Origin: Cellulophaga sp. Hel_I_12
GTDB lineage: Bacteria > Bacteroidota > Bacteroidia > Flavobacteriales > Flavobacteriaceae
Length of the DNA: 64,000 nt
NCBI RefSeq assembly: GCF_000799565.1
Contig: NZ_JUHB01000001.1
Span: 434,001 to 498,000, forward strand
Direction of reading: 5' to 3'
Part shown: in pieces, positions 26,147-34,919 of the stretch
Position numbering within the stretch: position 1 is the stretch's first letter
Layout of the letters: every line of letters starts with the position of its first letter
Position numbers and translations under genes: made by a program
Notes under the pieces: model-generated
What the model was told of the DNA's origin: nothing
The model's input: only the letters and a program-made list of their open reading frames with translations
The model's database searches: none

Positions 26147-27874
26147 ATGAATATGAAGAAAAATACTGTATTCTTTTTTCTCTTTTGCGCAATTTTCGTT
26201 CTAAAAGCCCAGAATATACAGCATAATGATATAAAAACTGTTCTTAAAACATTAGATCAAGAAGCCGCTTATGTGACTTATAACACTAATGTACTATTAG
26301 TTGGTGAATCATTTTTTTATAAATTTCACGCTATAAATAAAACGAATAAACCAAGTGTGATAAGTAGAATTGGGTATATAGAACTTGTGAATGAATCTTT
26401 AGAAGTTGTTGCTCGACAAAAATTGCAGTTAATTAACGGAATGGCTTACGGTGATATTTTTATGCCAACCGCTATTCCTTCTGGAAATTACAAACTATTG
26501 GCTTACACGCAATGGATGAAAAATTGGGGGGTTGATAGTTTTTTTCAATCTGACATAAGCATTATTAATCCGTTTCAATCGAATCAGAAAGCTATTTTAA
26601 AGGATTCGGCAGCGACTATAGCGCCTATTCCTAATTTAAAAACTATAATAAATAACACTGGACTTAGCCTTCATTTAGAAAAAGATGTGTTCTCCAAAAG
26701 GGAAAAGGTTAGCGTCGATGTCAATAGTAATGCTGATGATATTATTCATGGAAATTACACGGTGCTGGTAAGAAAAAAAGAATTGCTATCGAATACACTT
26801 TCGGAGAAAGCAAAGCCTATCCCTAAAACGCCGCTCAATACTAAATTTTTTGTTCCTGAAATGCGTGGTGAACTTGTTTGCGGCAAAATTATTGCGAAAA
26901 AGAACCTTTTACTTGTTGACAATAAAAAAGTAGCTTTAAGTATTTTAAATACAGATTATCAATTGAAAATAGCCAGTACCGATAGTGACGGTAATTTTTG
27001 TATTTCGATTTCCGATAATCCCTTAGATAAAAAGGGTATCTTACAAGTTCTGGGTGATGATGAGGGTAATTATGAAATCGTTTTAAATGAAAAATCTGGC
27101 ATTGATTATGAACAGCTCCAATTTAAAAAATTTGAGTTAGATGCTAGCATGAAACAAGCAATATTAAATCGAAGTATTCATAATCAAATAGAGAATGCCT
27201 TTTATAGCATAAAGCCCGACACTATAAAAATGCCAACTAAAAGGCTTCCTTTTTATGGAAAAGTTGGAACAACGTACTTATTAGATGATTATACTCGATT
27301 TCCTAGCTTTAGCGAAACAGTCATTGAAATAATTAGGAATGTAAGAATCACTAAAAAAGGTTTGAATAAAAATGATATCCTCATTACTGGCATTAAGGAA
27401 AATTATAATGACGGTGCCTATAAACCTTTAATTGTTGTGGATGGTATTGTTGTGCAAGATGTAGATGATTTAATAGGGTACAATGCCAATAAGATCAAAA
27501 GTATCACGGTTGTTAGAGAAAAATACATGTTGGGTGCTTATGTATTCGCCGGAATTTTTGATGTCATAACCTTTGAACAAGATTTTGCACAAACCTATAC
27601 GAATCCAAAAATCAAGGAAGTAATTTTCAATACCAATGTAAATCATAAAATATATTTTAAACAACAATACGCCAGTTCCATGGTCGAAAAATATAGTCAT
27701 ATACCAGACTACAGGCATCAATTATATTGGAATCCTGAGTTTGCTGTTTCAGCGCCAGAAAATACTTTTGACTTTTATACCTCAGATGTGGCTGGTGTTT
27801 TTCAAGTAACTCTTTTGGGATTTTCTAAGTCAGGAAAATTTATACAAGTGCAAAGAAATTTTGAAGTGGAATAA
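26147..27874 (+). CDS. Secreted macroglobulin-like protein with TonB plug-like segment
   Basis: A 575-residue exported protein (signal peptide MKKNTVFFFLFCAIFVLKAQ). The first ~130 residues (YVTYNTNVLLVGESFFYKFHA, then ASGNYKLLAYTQWMKN-like strands) resemble the MG2 fold of alpha-2-macroglobulin-type proteins in Bacteroidota. Around residues 424-480 (27415-27590) the stretch KPLIVVDGIVVQDVDDLIGY and SITVVREKYMLGAYVFAGIF looks like the plug domain of a SusC-type receptor, yet no barrel follows. It lies 10 bp after the DUF4249 gene. Probably an accessory of the same receptor; exact role unknown. Confidence 0.78.
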   Translation: MNMKKNTVFFFLFCAIFVLKAQNIQHNDIKTVLKTLDQEAAYVTYNTNVLLVGESFFYKFHAINKTNKPSVISRIGYIELVNESLEVVARQKLQLINGMAYGDIFMPTAIPSGNYKLLAYTQWMKNWGVDSFFQSDISIINPFQSNQKAILKDSAATIAPIPNLKTIINNTGLSLHLEKDVFSKREKVSVDVNSNADDIIHGNYTVLVRKKELLSNTLSEKAKPIPKTPLNTKFFVPEMRGELVCGKIIAKKNLLLVDNKKVALSILNTDYQLKIASTDSDGNFCISISDNPLDKKGILQVLGDDEGNYEIVLNEKSGIDYEQLQFKKFELDASMKQAILNRSIHNQIENAFYSIKPDTIKMPTKRLPFYGKVGTTYLLDDYTRFPSFSETVIEIIRNVRITKKGLNKNDILITGIKENYNDGAYKPLIVVDGIVVQDVDDLIGYNANKIKSITVVREKYMLGAYVFAGIFDVITFEQDFAQTYTNPKIKEVIFNTNVNHKIYFKQQYASSMVEKYSHIPDYRHQLYWNPEFAVSAPENTFDFYTSDVAGVFQVTLLGFSKSGKFIQVQRNFEVE

Positions 27875-27901
27875 TTTTTTGTAATGAACAACTTACAAAA
27901 A

Positions 27902-27926
27902 TATTTTCCTATTTTTAAGGAAAATA
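27902..27926. other. Perfect hairpin just upstream of yifB
   Basis: TATTTTCCT and AGGAAAATA form a perfect 9-bp inverted repeat with a 7-base loop, ending 6 bp before the yifB ATG. The right arm includes AGGAAAA, which could base-pair with the 16S rRNA tail if exposed, so the hairpin could hide the ribosome-binding region. It could equally be a weak terminator of the operon upstream. Confidence 0.4.
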
Positions 27927-27932
27927 CAATCC

Positions 27933-29468
27933 ATGCTTACAAAAGTTTTTGGGAGTGCCGTCTTTGGTGTTGAAGCCACTACCATCACCGTTGAAGTAAA
28001 TATTGATAAAGGGGTAGGGTATCATTTAGTGGGTCTGCCAGACAATGCCATCAAAGAAAGTAACTACAGAATAGCGGCTGCTTTACAAAACAACGGATTT
28101 AAAATCCCAGGTAAAAAACTGACTATAAATATGGCGCCCGCCGATTTACGTAAAGAAGGTTCGGCTTATGACTTAACCTTAGCTATAGGCATTTTAACGG
28201 CATCTGGACAAATAAAATCCGATGCTGTAGAAAAGTATATTATTATGGGTGAACTTTCGCTAGATGGAAGTTTACAACCTATAAAAGGTGCTTTACCTAT
28301 TGCGATAAAAGCAAAAGAAGAAGGTTTTACAGGGTTTATTTTACCCGAAGATAATGCAAGAGAAGCAGCGATAGTTAGCGGATTAGAGGTATACGGCATT
28401 AAAAACATTAAAGAAGTAATTGATTTTTTTGACAAAGCAACACCCTTAGAACAAACCATTATTGATACCCGAGCAGAATTTTATAAAACCCTAGATTTTC
28501 CCGAGTTCGATTTTTCGGATGTCAGAGGGCAAGAAAGTATTAAACGTTGTATGGAAATTGCCGCTGCTGGCGGACATAATATTATTTTAATTGGTCCTCC
28601 TGGGGCGGGTAAAACAATGCTAGCCAAACGTTTACCTTCTATTTTACCACCAATGACCTTGCATGAGGCTTTAGAAACGACAAAAATTCATAGTGTAGTC
28701 GGTAAAATAAAAAATATGGGGTTAATGAATCAACGACCTTTTCGAAGCCCACATCATACCATATCAGACGTGGCTCTCGTAGGCGGCGGGGCCTATCCGC
28801 AACCTGGAGAAATATCCCTTTCACACAACGGCGTTTTATTTTTAGACGAATTACCAGAATTTAAACGGGGTGTTTTAGAAGTGATGCGGCAACCACTCGA
28901 AGACCGCGAAGTGACCATTTCTAGAGCCCGTTTCACGGTAACTTACCCTAGCAGTTTTATGTTGGTGGCGAGTATGAACCCAAGTCCAGGTGGTTATTTT
29001 AATGACCCTGATGCACCAGTAACTTCTTCTCCAGCAGAAATGCAACGCTATTTGAGTAAAATTTCTGGTCCCCTATTAGACCGAATCGATATTCATATTG
29101 AAGTGACTCCTGTACCCTTTGAAAAACTATCGGAGGAACGAAAAGGAGAGGGAAGCGTGGAAATTAGAAAACGAGTAACTGCCGCTCGTGAACTACAGAC
29201 GAAACGTTTTGAGGAAATGGAAAATGTGCATTACAATGCGCAAATGAATACCAAAGATATTCGGAACTACTGCAAAATGGACGATGCCTCGAAAGAACTC
29301 CTAAAAAACGCTATGGAACGTCTAAACTTGTCAGCTCGTGCGTATGACCGTATTTTAAAAGTAGCTAGAACAATTGCAGATTTAGATGCAGCAGATGATG
29401 TTACGGGTGTGCATATCAGCGAAGCTATTCAATATAGGAGCTTGGATCGCGAAGGTTGGTTGGGGTAG
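27933..29468 (+). CDS. YifB family Mg-chelatase-like AAA ATPase (ComM-related)
   Basis: A 511-residue protein with the YifB/ComM layout: N-terminal Lon-protease-like S5 fold domain (LTKVFGSAVFGVEATTITVE, GELSLDGSLQPIKGALPIAI), a Mg-chelatase AAA domain with Walker A GPPGAGKTML and sensor stretch HNGVLFLDELPEF, and a C-terminal Mg-chelatase helical domain (NLSARAYDRILKVARTIADL). ComM acts as a branch-migration helicase in natural transformation of some Gammaproteobacteria; its job in Bacteroidota is less clear. It is separated by 58 bp from the receptor operon and ends convergent to the MBL gene. Confidence 0.95.
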   Translation: MLTKVFGSAVFGVEATTITVEVNIDKGVGYHLVGLPDNAIKESNYRIAAALQNNGFKIPGKKLTINMAPADLRKEGSAYDLTLAIGILTASGQIKSDAVEKYIIMGELSLDGSLQPIKGALPIAIKAKEEGFTGFILPEDNAREAAIVSGLEVYGIKNIKEVIDFFDKATPLEQTIIDTRAEFYKTLDFPEFDFSDVRGQESIKRCMEIAAAGGHNIILIGPPGAGKTMLAKRLPSILPPMTLHEALETTKIHSVVGKIKNMGLMNQRPFRSPHHTISDVALVGGGAYPQPGEISLSHNGVLFLDELPEFKRGVLEVMRQPLEDREVTISRARFTVTYPSSFMLVASMNPSPGGYFNDPDAPVTSSPAEMQRYLSKISGPLLDRIDIHIEVTPVPFEKLSEERKGEGSVEIRKRVTAARELQTKRFEEMENVHYNAQMNTKDIRNYCKMDDASKELLKNAMERLNLSARAYDRILKVARTIADLDAADDVTGVHISEAIQYRSLDREGWLG

Positions 29469-29508
29469 CCATAAGCGTCTAAGAACACCAGCTTATAATT
29501 GACTTTAA

Positions 29509-30342
29509 TTAAACTTCAATTTCTTGCCCTTGAACTGCTAATTCAATAGGAAAGTCATAATTTACCGTACTCATAAAAGTTTTAAACATTTCAGTTCGTT
29601 CGTCATCAGTATTTGTTGGATCATGATGAAATAGTATTAAGTGTTTGGCCTTTGCCCTTGAACAAAATTCTGCAGCTATTTCAAGAGAACTATGTCCCCA
29701 TCCCACTTTGGTCTGGTACTCTTTTTTACTGTATTGTGAGTCGTGGATAAGAAGATCAGATTGATAGGCCAAATTAAAACCGGAAACCCAATCATCATCC
29801 GGAAAAAGGTGTGATTTTCCAATGACAGGTTCGTGATCTGGCATATAGGTTATTGATTTGGATCCACACTTTATGCGGAAACCAACCGTTGGCCCAGGAT
29901 GACTTATGTATTCTGAAGATATTTCAAATTTTCCAATTTTAAAATTTGTATTTGGTAATTCTTTTATGATAAGTGTTGCAGGGATATCCCTTAATGGTAT
30001 CGGAAAAAGTGGTGGTGACAAAAATCGGTTTAATCTAGATTGGAGTGATTCTGAGCTACCGCTAGGTCCCCAAATATGAACCTCCTTTTTGGGATTAAAC
30101 AATGGCTTACAAAATGCCAGTCCTTGTATATGATCCATATGTAAATGAGTCAATAAAATATTGATTCTAGAAGCCTTATAATAGCGATCAAAATCGACGC
30201 CTAAAATTCCAGTACCTGCATCAATAATAATTCGTTCATCACCATGAATAACTTCTATGCAAGAAGTATTGCCCCCATAAGTTTGATTTGTTGGGGAGGA
30301 AGTTGGATATGCTCCGCGTGTACCATGTAGCTTTACTTTCAT
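29509..30342 (-). CDS. MBL-fold metallo-hydrolase (phosphodiesterase-like)
   Basis: A 277-residue soluble beta-lactamase-fold hydrolase. Metal ligands are visible: THLHMDH (HxHxDH motif), HPGPTVGF, a later DSQYSKKEY aspartate, and a terminal HHDP histidine. The GNTSCIEV entry motif and the overall plan resemble PhnP/cAMP-phosphodiesterase-type MBL proteins. It overlaps the upstream PAS gene by 4 bp, so the two are coupled. The substrate is unknown; a cyclic nucleotide or cyclic phosphate is a guess from family only. Confidence 0.88.
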   Translation of the reverse strand: MKVKLHGTRGAYPTSSPTNQTYGGNTSCIEVIHGDERIIIDAGTGILGVDFDRYYKASRINILLTHLHMDHIQGLAFCKPLFNPKKEVHIWGPSGSSESLQSRLNRFLSPPLFPIPLRDIPATLIIKELPNTNFKIGKFEISSEYISHPGPTVGFRIKCGSKSITYMPDHEPVIGKSHLFPDDDWVSGFNLAYQSDLLIHDSQYSKKEYQTKVGWGHSSLEIAAEFCSRAKAKHLILFHHDPTNTDDERTEMFKTFMSTVNYDFPIELAVQGQEIEV

Positions 30343-30737
30343 AGTTTAACTTCATTATCCCAGAAAATTGCCATGGCTCCTGAAAATACTTTAGATCTCC
30401 CTATTATGGGAATAGAGGTTACTGATATTTTAGTTGATTTGCCGTTCAAGGATTTAATCCAAAAGGTTTTGTGAGCTGGAACTTTATTTCTTATAGTTTG
30501 CACTAAAGGAAGTTCCAATGGGTTTAAATCCTTACCATCTTCATCATGCGGAAAAAATGACGTGCCCCAATCGTCTACGGGCATAGGACCTGTATCTTGA
30601 AATTTTTTACCAAGTATTCCTTCTGCCGGTTCGTTGTAAAATAGTAAGGTTCCTTCAGGATTTACAATAAAAACTGGTACGGTAAGACAATCTGCTAACT
30701 GTCTGCTTAAAATAATTTCGATTTCGTGTGCAGGCAT
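30339..30737 (-). CDS. Stand-alone PAS domain protein
   Basis: A 132-residue protein that is essentially one PAS domain: VPVFIVNPEGTLLFYNEPAE opens the fold, then an EGILGKKFQ helix, a middle loop, and ISVTSIPIIGRSKVFSGAMA closes it. No kinase, cyclase, GGDEF or DNA-binding domain is attached. It overlaps the MBL-fold hydrolase by 4 bp, implying that the sensor and enzyme are produced together and may bind each other. The cofactor cannot be told; no LOV-type cysteine motif is seen. Confidence 0.85.
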   Translation of the reverse strand: MPAHEIEIILSRQLADCLTVPVFIVNPEGTLLFYNEPAEGILGKKFQDTGPMPVDDWGTSFFPHDEDGKDLNPLELPLVQTIRNKVPAHKTFWIKSLNGKSTKISVTSIPIIGRSKVFSGAMAIFWDNEVKL

Positions 30738-31104
30738 AGGAAGGAAATTTAGCAGTGTTATATTTAAATATAAGAAAAATTGTTCAAATGGTCTATAATT
30801 ATCGCGAGAATAGGTAGTTACTTCCTAAAAGATTAAAATTTCTAAAACTTAAAAGATATGCCCAATATGCTAGGGCTATATTGACATATGATGCCCGATA
30901 GTGCGGATTGGTATTCCCTGATTAAATTCGTATTTACTATTCATAATATGTAAGTTTTTGAAGAAAAGAACCAACCACCATCAACAAGCAACGAAAAACT
31001 ACAGCGTTTTACTATGAACTTTTAGTACTTCAAAATTAAAATTATTAGAACTAATCAAGGTTACACCAAGTTTTTACTATATCTTATCAATATAAAAATA
31101 GGAA
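30738..31104. other. Gene-free spacer
   Basis: A 367-bp AT-rich spacer between the divergent PAS gene and the DUF6503-like gene. I see no long frame, tRNA, clear hairpin terminator or exact TAnnTTTG box in it. It must hold both promoters, but I cannot place them. Confidence 0.5.
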
Positions 31105-31827
31105 ATGAGCAAATATTTCATGGTTTTAGTATTTTTTATGGGTTTAATACCTTCAATAGCACAAAACATTTCTGCACCTGAATTGTTAGATAAGGCCATT
31201 GCTTATCACGACCCAAATGGTATTTGGAGCAGTCTTCAAGGAAAATTATTTATAACCATGAGTTATCCAGACGGAAGGGAAAGACGTAGTGAAATTAAAA
31301 TTGACTTACCAAAGCAATACTTTGAATTAACTTCAACTACCGAAGGAAATACTATAGTACAAACCTTAGATAAGGGAGATTGTATTCTAAAGTTCAACGG
31401 GAGCACCAAAATATCAGAGGAGGATTTAAAGGCACATCGGTTGAGTTGTGATCGTGCTCAGATGATGAAGAACTATTACCTCTATTTATACGGTCTTCCA
31501 ATGAAATTGAAGGATGAAGGTACTTTTTTAGAGGCTAAAGTACAGCGTAAAGCATTCAAAGGAAAAGAATATTTAGTACTAAAAGTTACCTATGATGAAA
31601 ATGTAGGGAAGGATATTTGGTATTTTTATTTTGACCCAGTTAGTTATGCCATGGAGGTCTATCAATTCTTTCATGATGAGTCTAAAAACGATGGAGAATA
31701 TATTCTCCTAAGTGAATTGGAAACTATGGGAACTATTAAAATGCCAAAAAAACGTGAATGGTATTACAATAAAGATGATAAACACTTAGGCACTGACACA
31801 CTAACCAAAGCTTTAATACTAGACTAA
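31105..31827 (+). CDS. Secreted DUF6503-like protein
   Basis: A 240-residue exported protein with signal peptide MSKYFMVLVFFMGLIPSIAQ. The mature part (AIAYHDPNGIWSSLQGKLFI, ERRSEIKIDLPKQYFELT, YEVYQFFHDES-like end strands) forms a LolA/LolB-like half-barrel pattern, and I recall it as the flavobacterial family DUF6503; the name is from memory. DRAQMMKNYYLYLYGLPMKL is a conserved central helix of such proteins. Monocistronic. A lipid- or lipoprotein-handling role is only suggested by the fold resemblance. Confidence 0.7.
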   Translation: MSKYFMVLVFFMGLIPSIAQNISAPELLDKAIAYHDPNGIWSSLQGKLFITMSYPDGRERRSEIKIDLPKQYFELTSTTEGNTIVQTLDKGDCILKFNGSTKISEEDLKAHRLSCDRAQMMKNYYLYLYGLPMKLKDEGTFLEAKVQRKAFKGKEYLVLKVTYDENVGKDIWYFYFDPVSYAMEVYQFFHDESKNDGEYILLSELETMGTIKMPKKREWYYNKDDKHLGTDTLTKALILD

Positions 31828-31967
31828 GAGCCTATTTAATCAAAGCTTTAGCTTGTTTCATAGTTCACAAACTTTGCTGATGTATAATGCTTCAATTAAT
31901 ATTTAAAAGCCTTTTTGACTAAGAATCAACCACCAAAAAAGGAACAACATGTACCGAAAACCATCAA

Positions 31968-32411
31968 TTACAAGGTTTTAATAGTCACTTTTAAGCCTTC
32001 GACAATAGCCTCAATATTTTTTACCGTTTCTTTAGGGTAGTATTTAATGACCACATGTGGAATCCGGATGGTAGTAAATCCATTTTTAAAAGAATGCATC
32101 GCTTCTTCTAAATCTACAATGGCTTGTTCATGCGAAATGGTGTTATAATCAGTGTCAATCTCAATATTGAGTTTTACACGTGAAATAGCTAAATCAATAG
32201 ATTTTTTTCCATCCCACCATTCCAGCATCGAAGTAATTCCGATGGCTTTCAGGCCGTAATATAGTTGTACGGCTTCAACAGGGGTATTTTTTAAAGAGAC
32301 TAATTTGTCTATTCTCATTTTATGCTGTTTGCAGAGTTCTACTCCGTAGATGTCAAAGGCATTTTTATGATCAATATAACTTAGTTCTTTATTACATTCT
32401 AAACATTTCAT
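31968..32411 (-). CDS. Zinc-ribbon protein with Vsr/DUF559-like nuclease core
   Basis: A 147-residue protein. Residues 3-30 hold a putative zinc site, CLEC at 3-6 and CKQH at 27-30. The C-terminal part reads KKSIDLAISRVKLNIEIDTD, then YNTISHEQAIVDLEEAMHSF and NGFTTIRIPHVVI. That order (Asp, about ten residues, E-x-D, His, and a final strand) resembles the PD-(D/E)xK cores of DUF559/very-short-patch endonucleases. No restriction or methylase gene is nearby. The nuclease assignment is inference; it may be inactive or bind nucleic acid only. Confidence 0.6.
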   Translation of the reverse strand: MKCLECNKELSYIDHKNAFDIYGVELCKQHKMRIDKLVSLKNTPVEAVQLYYGLKAIGITSMLEWWDGKKSIDLAISRVKLNIEIDTDYNTISHEQAIVDLEEAMHSFKNGFTTIRIPHVVIKYYPKETVKNIEAIVEGLKVTIKTL

Positions 32412-32623
32412 AAGTAGGTTAAATAGGTATTCGGGATTATTATAACCGTAATTTTTTAAAAATAGTATAGGAAGATTTAATATTTTAGACGAATGACATT
32501 TTTTTAGATGAACAGCACTCCATCATGTCGTTCATCTATAGTTTTTAGTTCTTTTTTTTCTTGGCAAGATTCAAATGCTTTTCATTTGTTCTCTTTATAT
32601 TTACCTACAAATCAATCTTTGGT

Positions 32624-33721
32624 ATGACAAAACAAATTATAATACTCATGCTTGTGTTTTCACTATTTGGTTGTAAGCCCCGAGAAGAGAAATCAGCCTT
32701 AGCTAAAAACGCAGTCGAAGCCCCAGTTTTATCTTTTAAAGAAGCGAACAGATTAGCTCGTTTGCCTTTAGAATGTATGCAAGTAGAATACCCCAATAAG
32801 CTCAATCAATCACTTAATGATGCTACTCATATAGCTGCACCAAAGAATTTACATCCTGCATTTTATGGTTGTTATGACTGGCATTCTTCCGTACATGGGC
32901 ATTGGTCTTTGGTGTCTTTATTGAAGCAATTTCCTAGTTTGCATAGCGCTGCAACAATTCGTCAAAAATTGACTGAAAATATGTCAGAAGCTCATATTTT
33001 ACAAGAAGTGGCCTATTTTAAAATGGAAGGCAACGGTACTTTTGAACGTACCTATGGGTGGGCATGGGTTTTAAAATTGGCCGAGGAACTTCATGCCTGG
33101 GATGATTCTTTAGCCAGAGATGTAGAGCGTAATTTACAACCCCTTACAGACTATATCGTAAAAGCCTATAGCAGTTTCCTTCCTAAATTAAATTATCCTA
33201 TTCGTGTAGGGGAACATACCAATACGGCATTTGGATTGCGATTGGCCCTAGATTATGCTGAGAGCGTAAATGATGAGGAGTTTATACAGGTCATTAAAAC
33301 AAATGCATTGCGATTTTATGCTCTTGATGCAGCTTGTCCTCTAGATTGGGAGCCAAGCGGATTCGACTTTTTGTCTCCCTGTTTAGAAGAAGCTAATTTA
33401 ATGCGAAGTTTATACGCTCCTGACGAGTTTAAAATTTGGTTTGATGCTTTTTTACCCGAATTAACAGATCCTGAATACAGATTACGACCAGGAGAGGTTT
33501 CTGATAGAACCGATGGTAAATTGGTGCATCTAGATGGATTAAATTTTAGTAGGGCTTGGTCTTTGTATGGCATTGCGAATGCCATACCTGAGTATACGCA
33601 TTTAAAAGATATAGCCGCGGAACATATTCATTATTCACTACCAAACATTGTAGATGGCAATTATAGCGGCACGCACTGGTTAGGTAGTTTTGCATTGCAT
33701 GCCTTAAACCACAGTAAATAA
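32624..33721 (+). CDS. DUF2891 family lipoprotein
   Basis: A 365-residue predicted lipoprotein. I start at ATG 32624 because MTKQIIILMLVFSLFGCKPREE gives a perfect lipobox, while a start 63 bp upstream would bury it. The signature HPAFYGCYDWHSSVHGHWSL near residue 75 marks DUF2891, an alpha/alpha-barrel-like family with conserved His and Trp, resembling glycan-active or lyase folds but uncharacterised. It stands 1 bp before the NRAMP-like transporter and pxpABC, a combination suggesting a role near 5-oxoproline uptake or release. Confidence 0.9.
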   Translation: MTKQIIILMLVFSLFGCKPREEKSALAKNAVEAPVLSFKEANRLARLPLECMQVEYPNKLNQSLNDATHIAAPKNLHPAFYGCYDWHSSVHGHWSLVSLLKQFPSLHSAATIRQKLTENMSEAHILQEVAYFKMEGNGTFERTYGWAWVLKLAEELHAWDDSLARDVERNLQPLTDYIVKAYSSFLPKLNYPIRVGEHTNTAFGLRLALDYAESVNDEEFIQVIKTNALRFYALDAACPLDWEPSGFDFLSPCLEEANLMRSLYAPDEFKIWFDAFLPELTDPEYRLRPGEVSDRTDGKLVHLDGLNFSRAWSLYGIANAIPEYTHLKDIAAEHIHYSLPNIVDGNYSGTHWLGSFALHALNHSK

Positions 33722-33722
33722 A

Positions 33723-34919
33723 ATGTTTAAAAAACTAGGTCCTGGAGTTTTAGTTGCCGCTGCCTTTATTGGTCCGGGGACAGTAACCGCCTGCACCTTA
33801 GCAGGGGCTAAATTTGGCTATGCCTTACTTTGGGCGATGCTACTTTCTATACTAGCCACCGTGGTTTTGCAAGAAATGGCAGCACGACTGGGCATTATTA
33901 GTCAGCAAGGATTAGCGGATGTCATTAAATCTGAACTAAAAACACCCTGGATCAAATATGCCATTATTGCGATTATTTTAGGGGCTATTGTAATAGGTAA
34001 TGCAGCCTATGAAGGCGGTAATATCGGTGGCGCCACTTTAGGACTAGAAGCTATTTTCGGAATAGAATACACTAAATTCTACCCCTTTAGTATCGGAATT
34101 ATTGCATTTGCTTTATTGTACTTTGGAAATTATAAAGTACTTGAAACTGCGTTAGTTTCTTTAGTTATCCTAATGAGTGTATCCTTTTTAATAACTGCGA
34201 TAATCACCAAGCCAGATATTGGAGCAATTTTTCAAGGCTTATTTGTTCCATCAGTTCCCGAACAAAGTATTTTGACAATTATGGCATTGGTGGGTACCAC
34301 CGTGGTACCCTATAATTTGTTTCTGCATGCTTCTTTGGTGAGCGAAAAATGGACTACGTCAGACCTAAAACCTGCACGCTGGGATACGCTTGTGTCAATT
34401 ACTTTAGGCGGTTTAGTTTCCATGGGAATTATGGTAGCAGCAACCACCATCCCAAATAAAGACATCAGTAGTGTACTAGATTTGGCTAAGGGTTTAGAAC
34501 CTTTGTATGGTAGTGCTGCTAAATATTGTATTGGAATTGGACTTTTTGCTGCAGGCATTACTTCTGCAATTACGGCACCACTCGCGGCTGCTTATGTAGT
34601 TAATAGTTGTTTTGGTTGGAAAGCCACCTTGGCCGATTGGCGTTTTAAATTGGTTTGGATGTTGATTATTGGTTTAGGGGTTTTTTTCCTATCCTTTGGC
34701 ATAAAACCCATAGAAATCATAAAATTTGCACAAATAGCAAACGGAATTTTATTACCCATCATAGCTATTTTTTTATTGTGGGTGGTAAATCGAAAATCGG
34801 TCTTAGGGACGTATAAAAATAATGTAATTCAAAACAGTGTAGGCATCTTAATTATTATCATAACCTTAATTTTAGCCATAAAAACTATAGGAACCGTCTT
34901 AGGATATTCAGATGTATAA
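33723..34919 (+). CDS. NRAMP-fold transporter lacking canonical metal ligands, in pxp operon
   Basis: Inner-membrane transporter of 398 residues and about eleven helices with the NRAMP fold. Helix 1 reads IGPGTVTACTLAG, where metal-transporting NRAMPs have DPGN: Asp is Gly17 and Asn is Thr20. Helix 6 reads GTTVVPYNLFLH where they have GA-x-x-MPHN: the metal-binding Met is Val195 and the following His is Tyr197. It therefore should not bind Mn or Fe in the known way. It overlaps pxpA by 8 bp, so transport of 5-oxoproline or a related acid is an attractive inference. Confidence 0.88.
   Translation: MFKKLGPGVLVAAAFIGPGTVTACTLAGAKFGYALLWAMLLSILATVVLQEMAARLGIISQQGLADVIKSELKTPWIKYAIIAIILGAIVIGNAAYEGGNIGGATLGLEAIFGIEYTKFYPFSIGIIAFALLYFGNYKVLETALVSLVILMSVSFLITAIITKPDIGAIFQGLFVPSVPEQSILTIMALVGTTVVPYNLFLHASLVSEKWTTSDLKPARWDTLVSITLGGLVSMGIMVAATTIPNKDISSVLDLAKGLEPLYGSAAKYCIGIGLFAAGITSAITAPLAAAYVVNSCFGWKATLADWRFKLVWMLIIGLGVFFLSFGIKPIEIIKFAQIANGILLPIIAIFLLWVVNRKSVLGTYKNNVIQNSVGILIIIITLILAIKTIGTVLGYSDV

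Noticed and set aside
29471..29496. ATAAGC...GCTTAT inverted repeat between yifB and the MBL gene as a terminator
   Set aside because: Only a 6-bp stem with a 14-base loop and no T tract; too weak to call.
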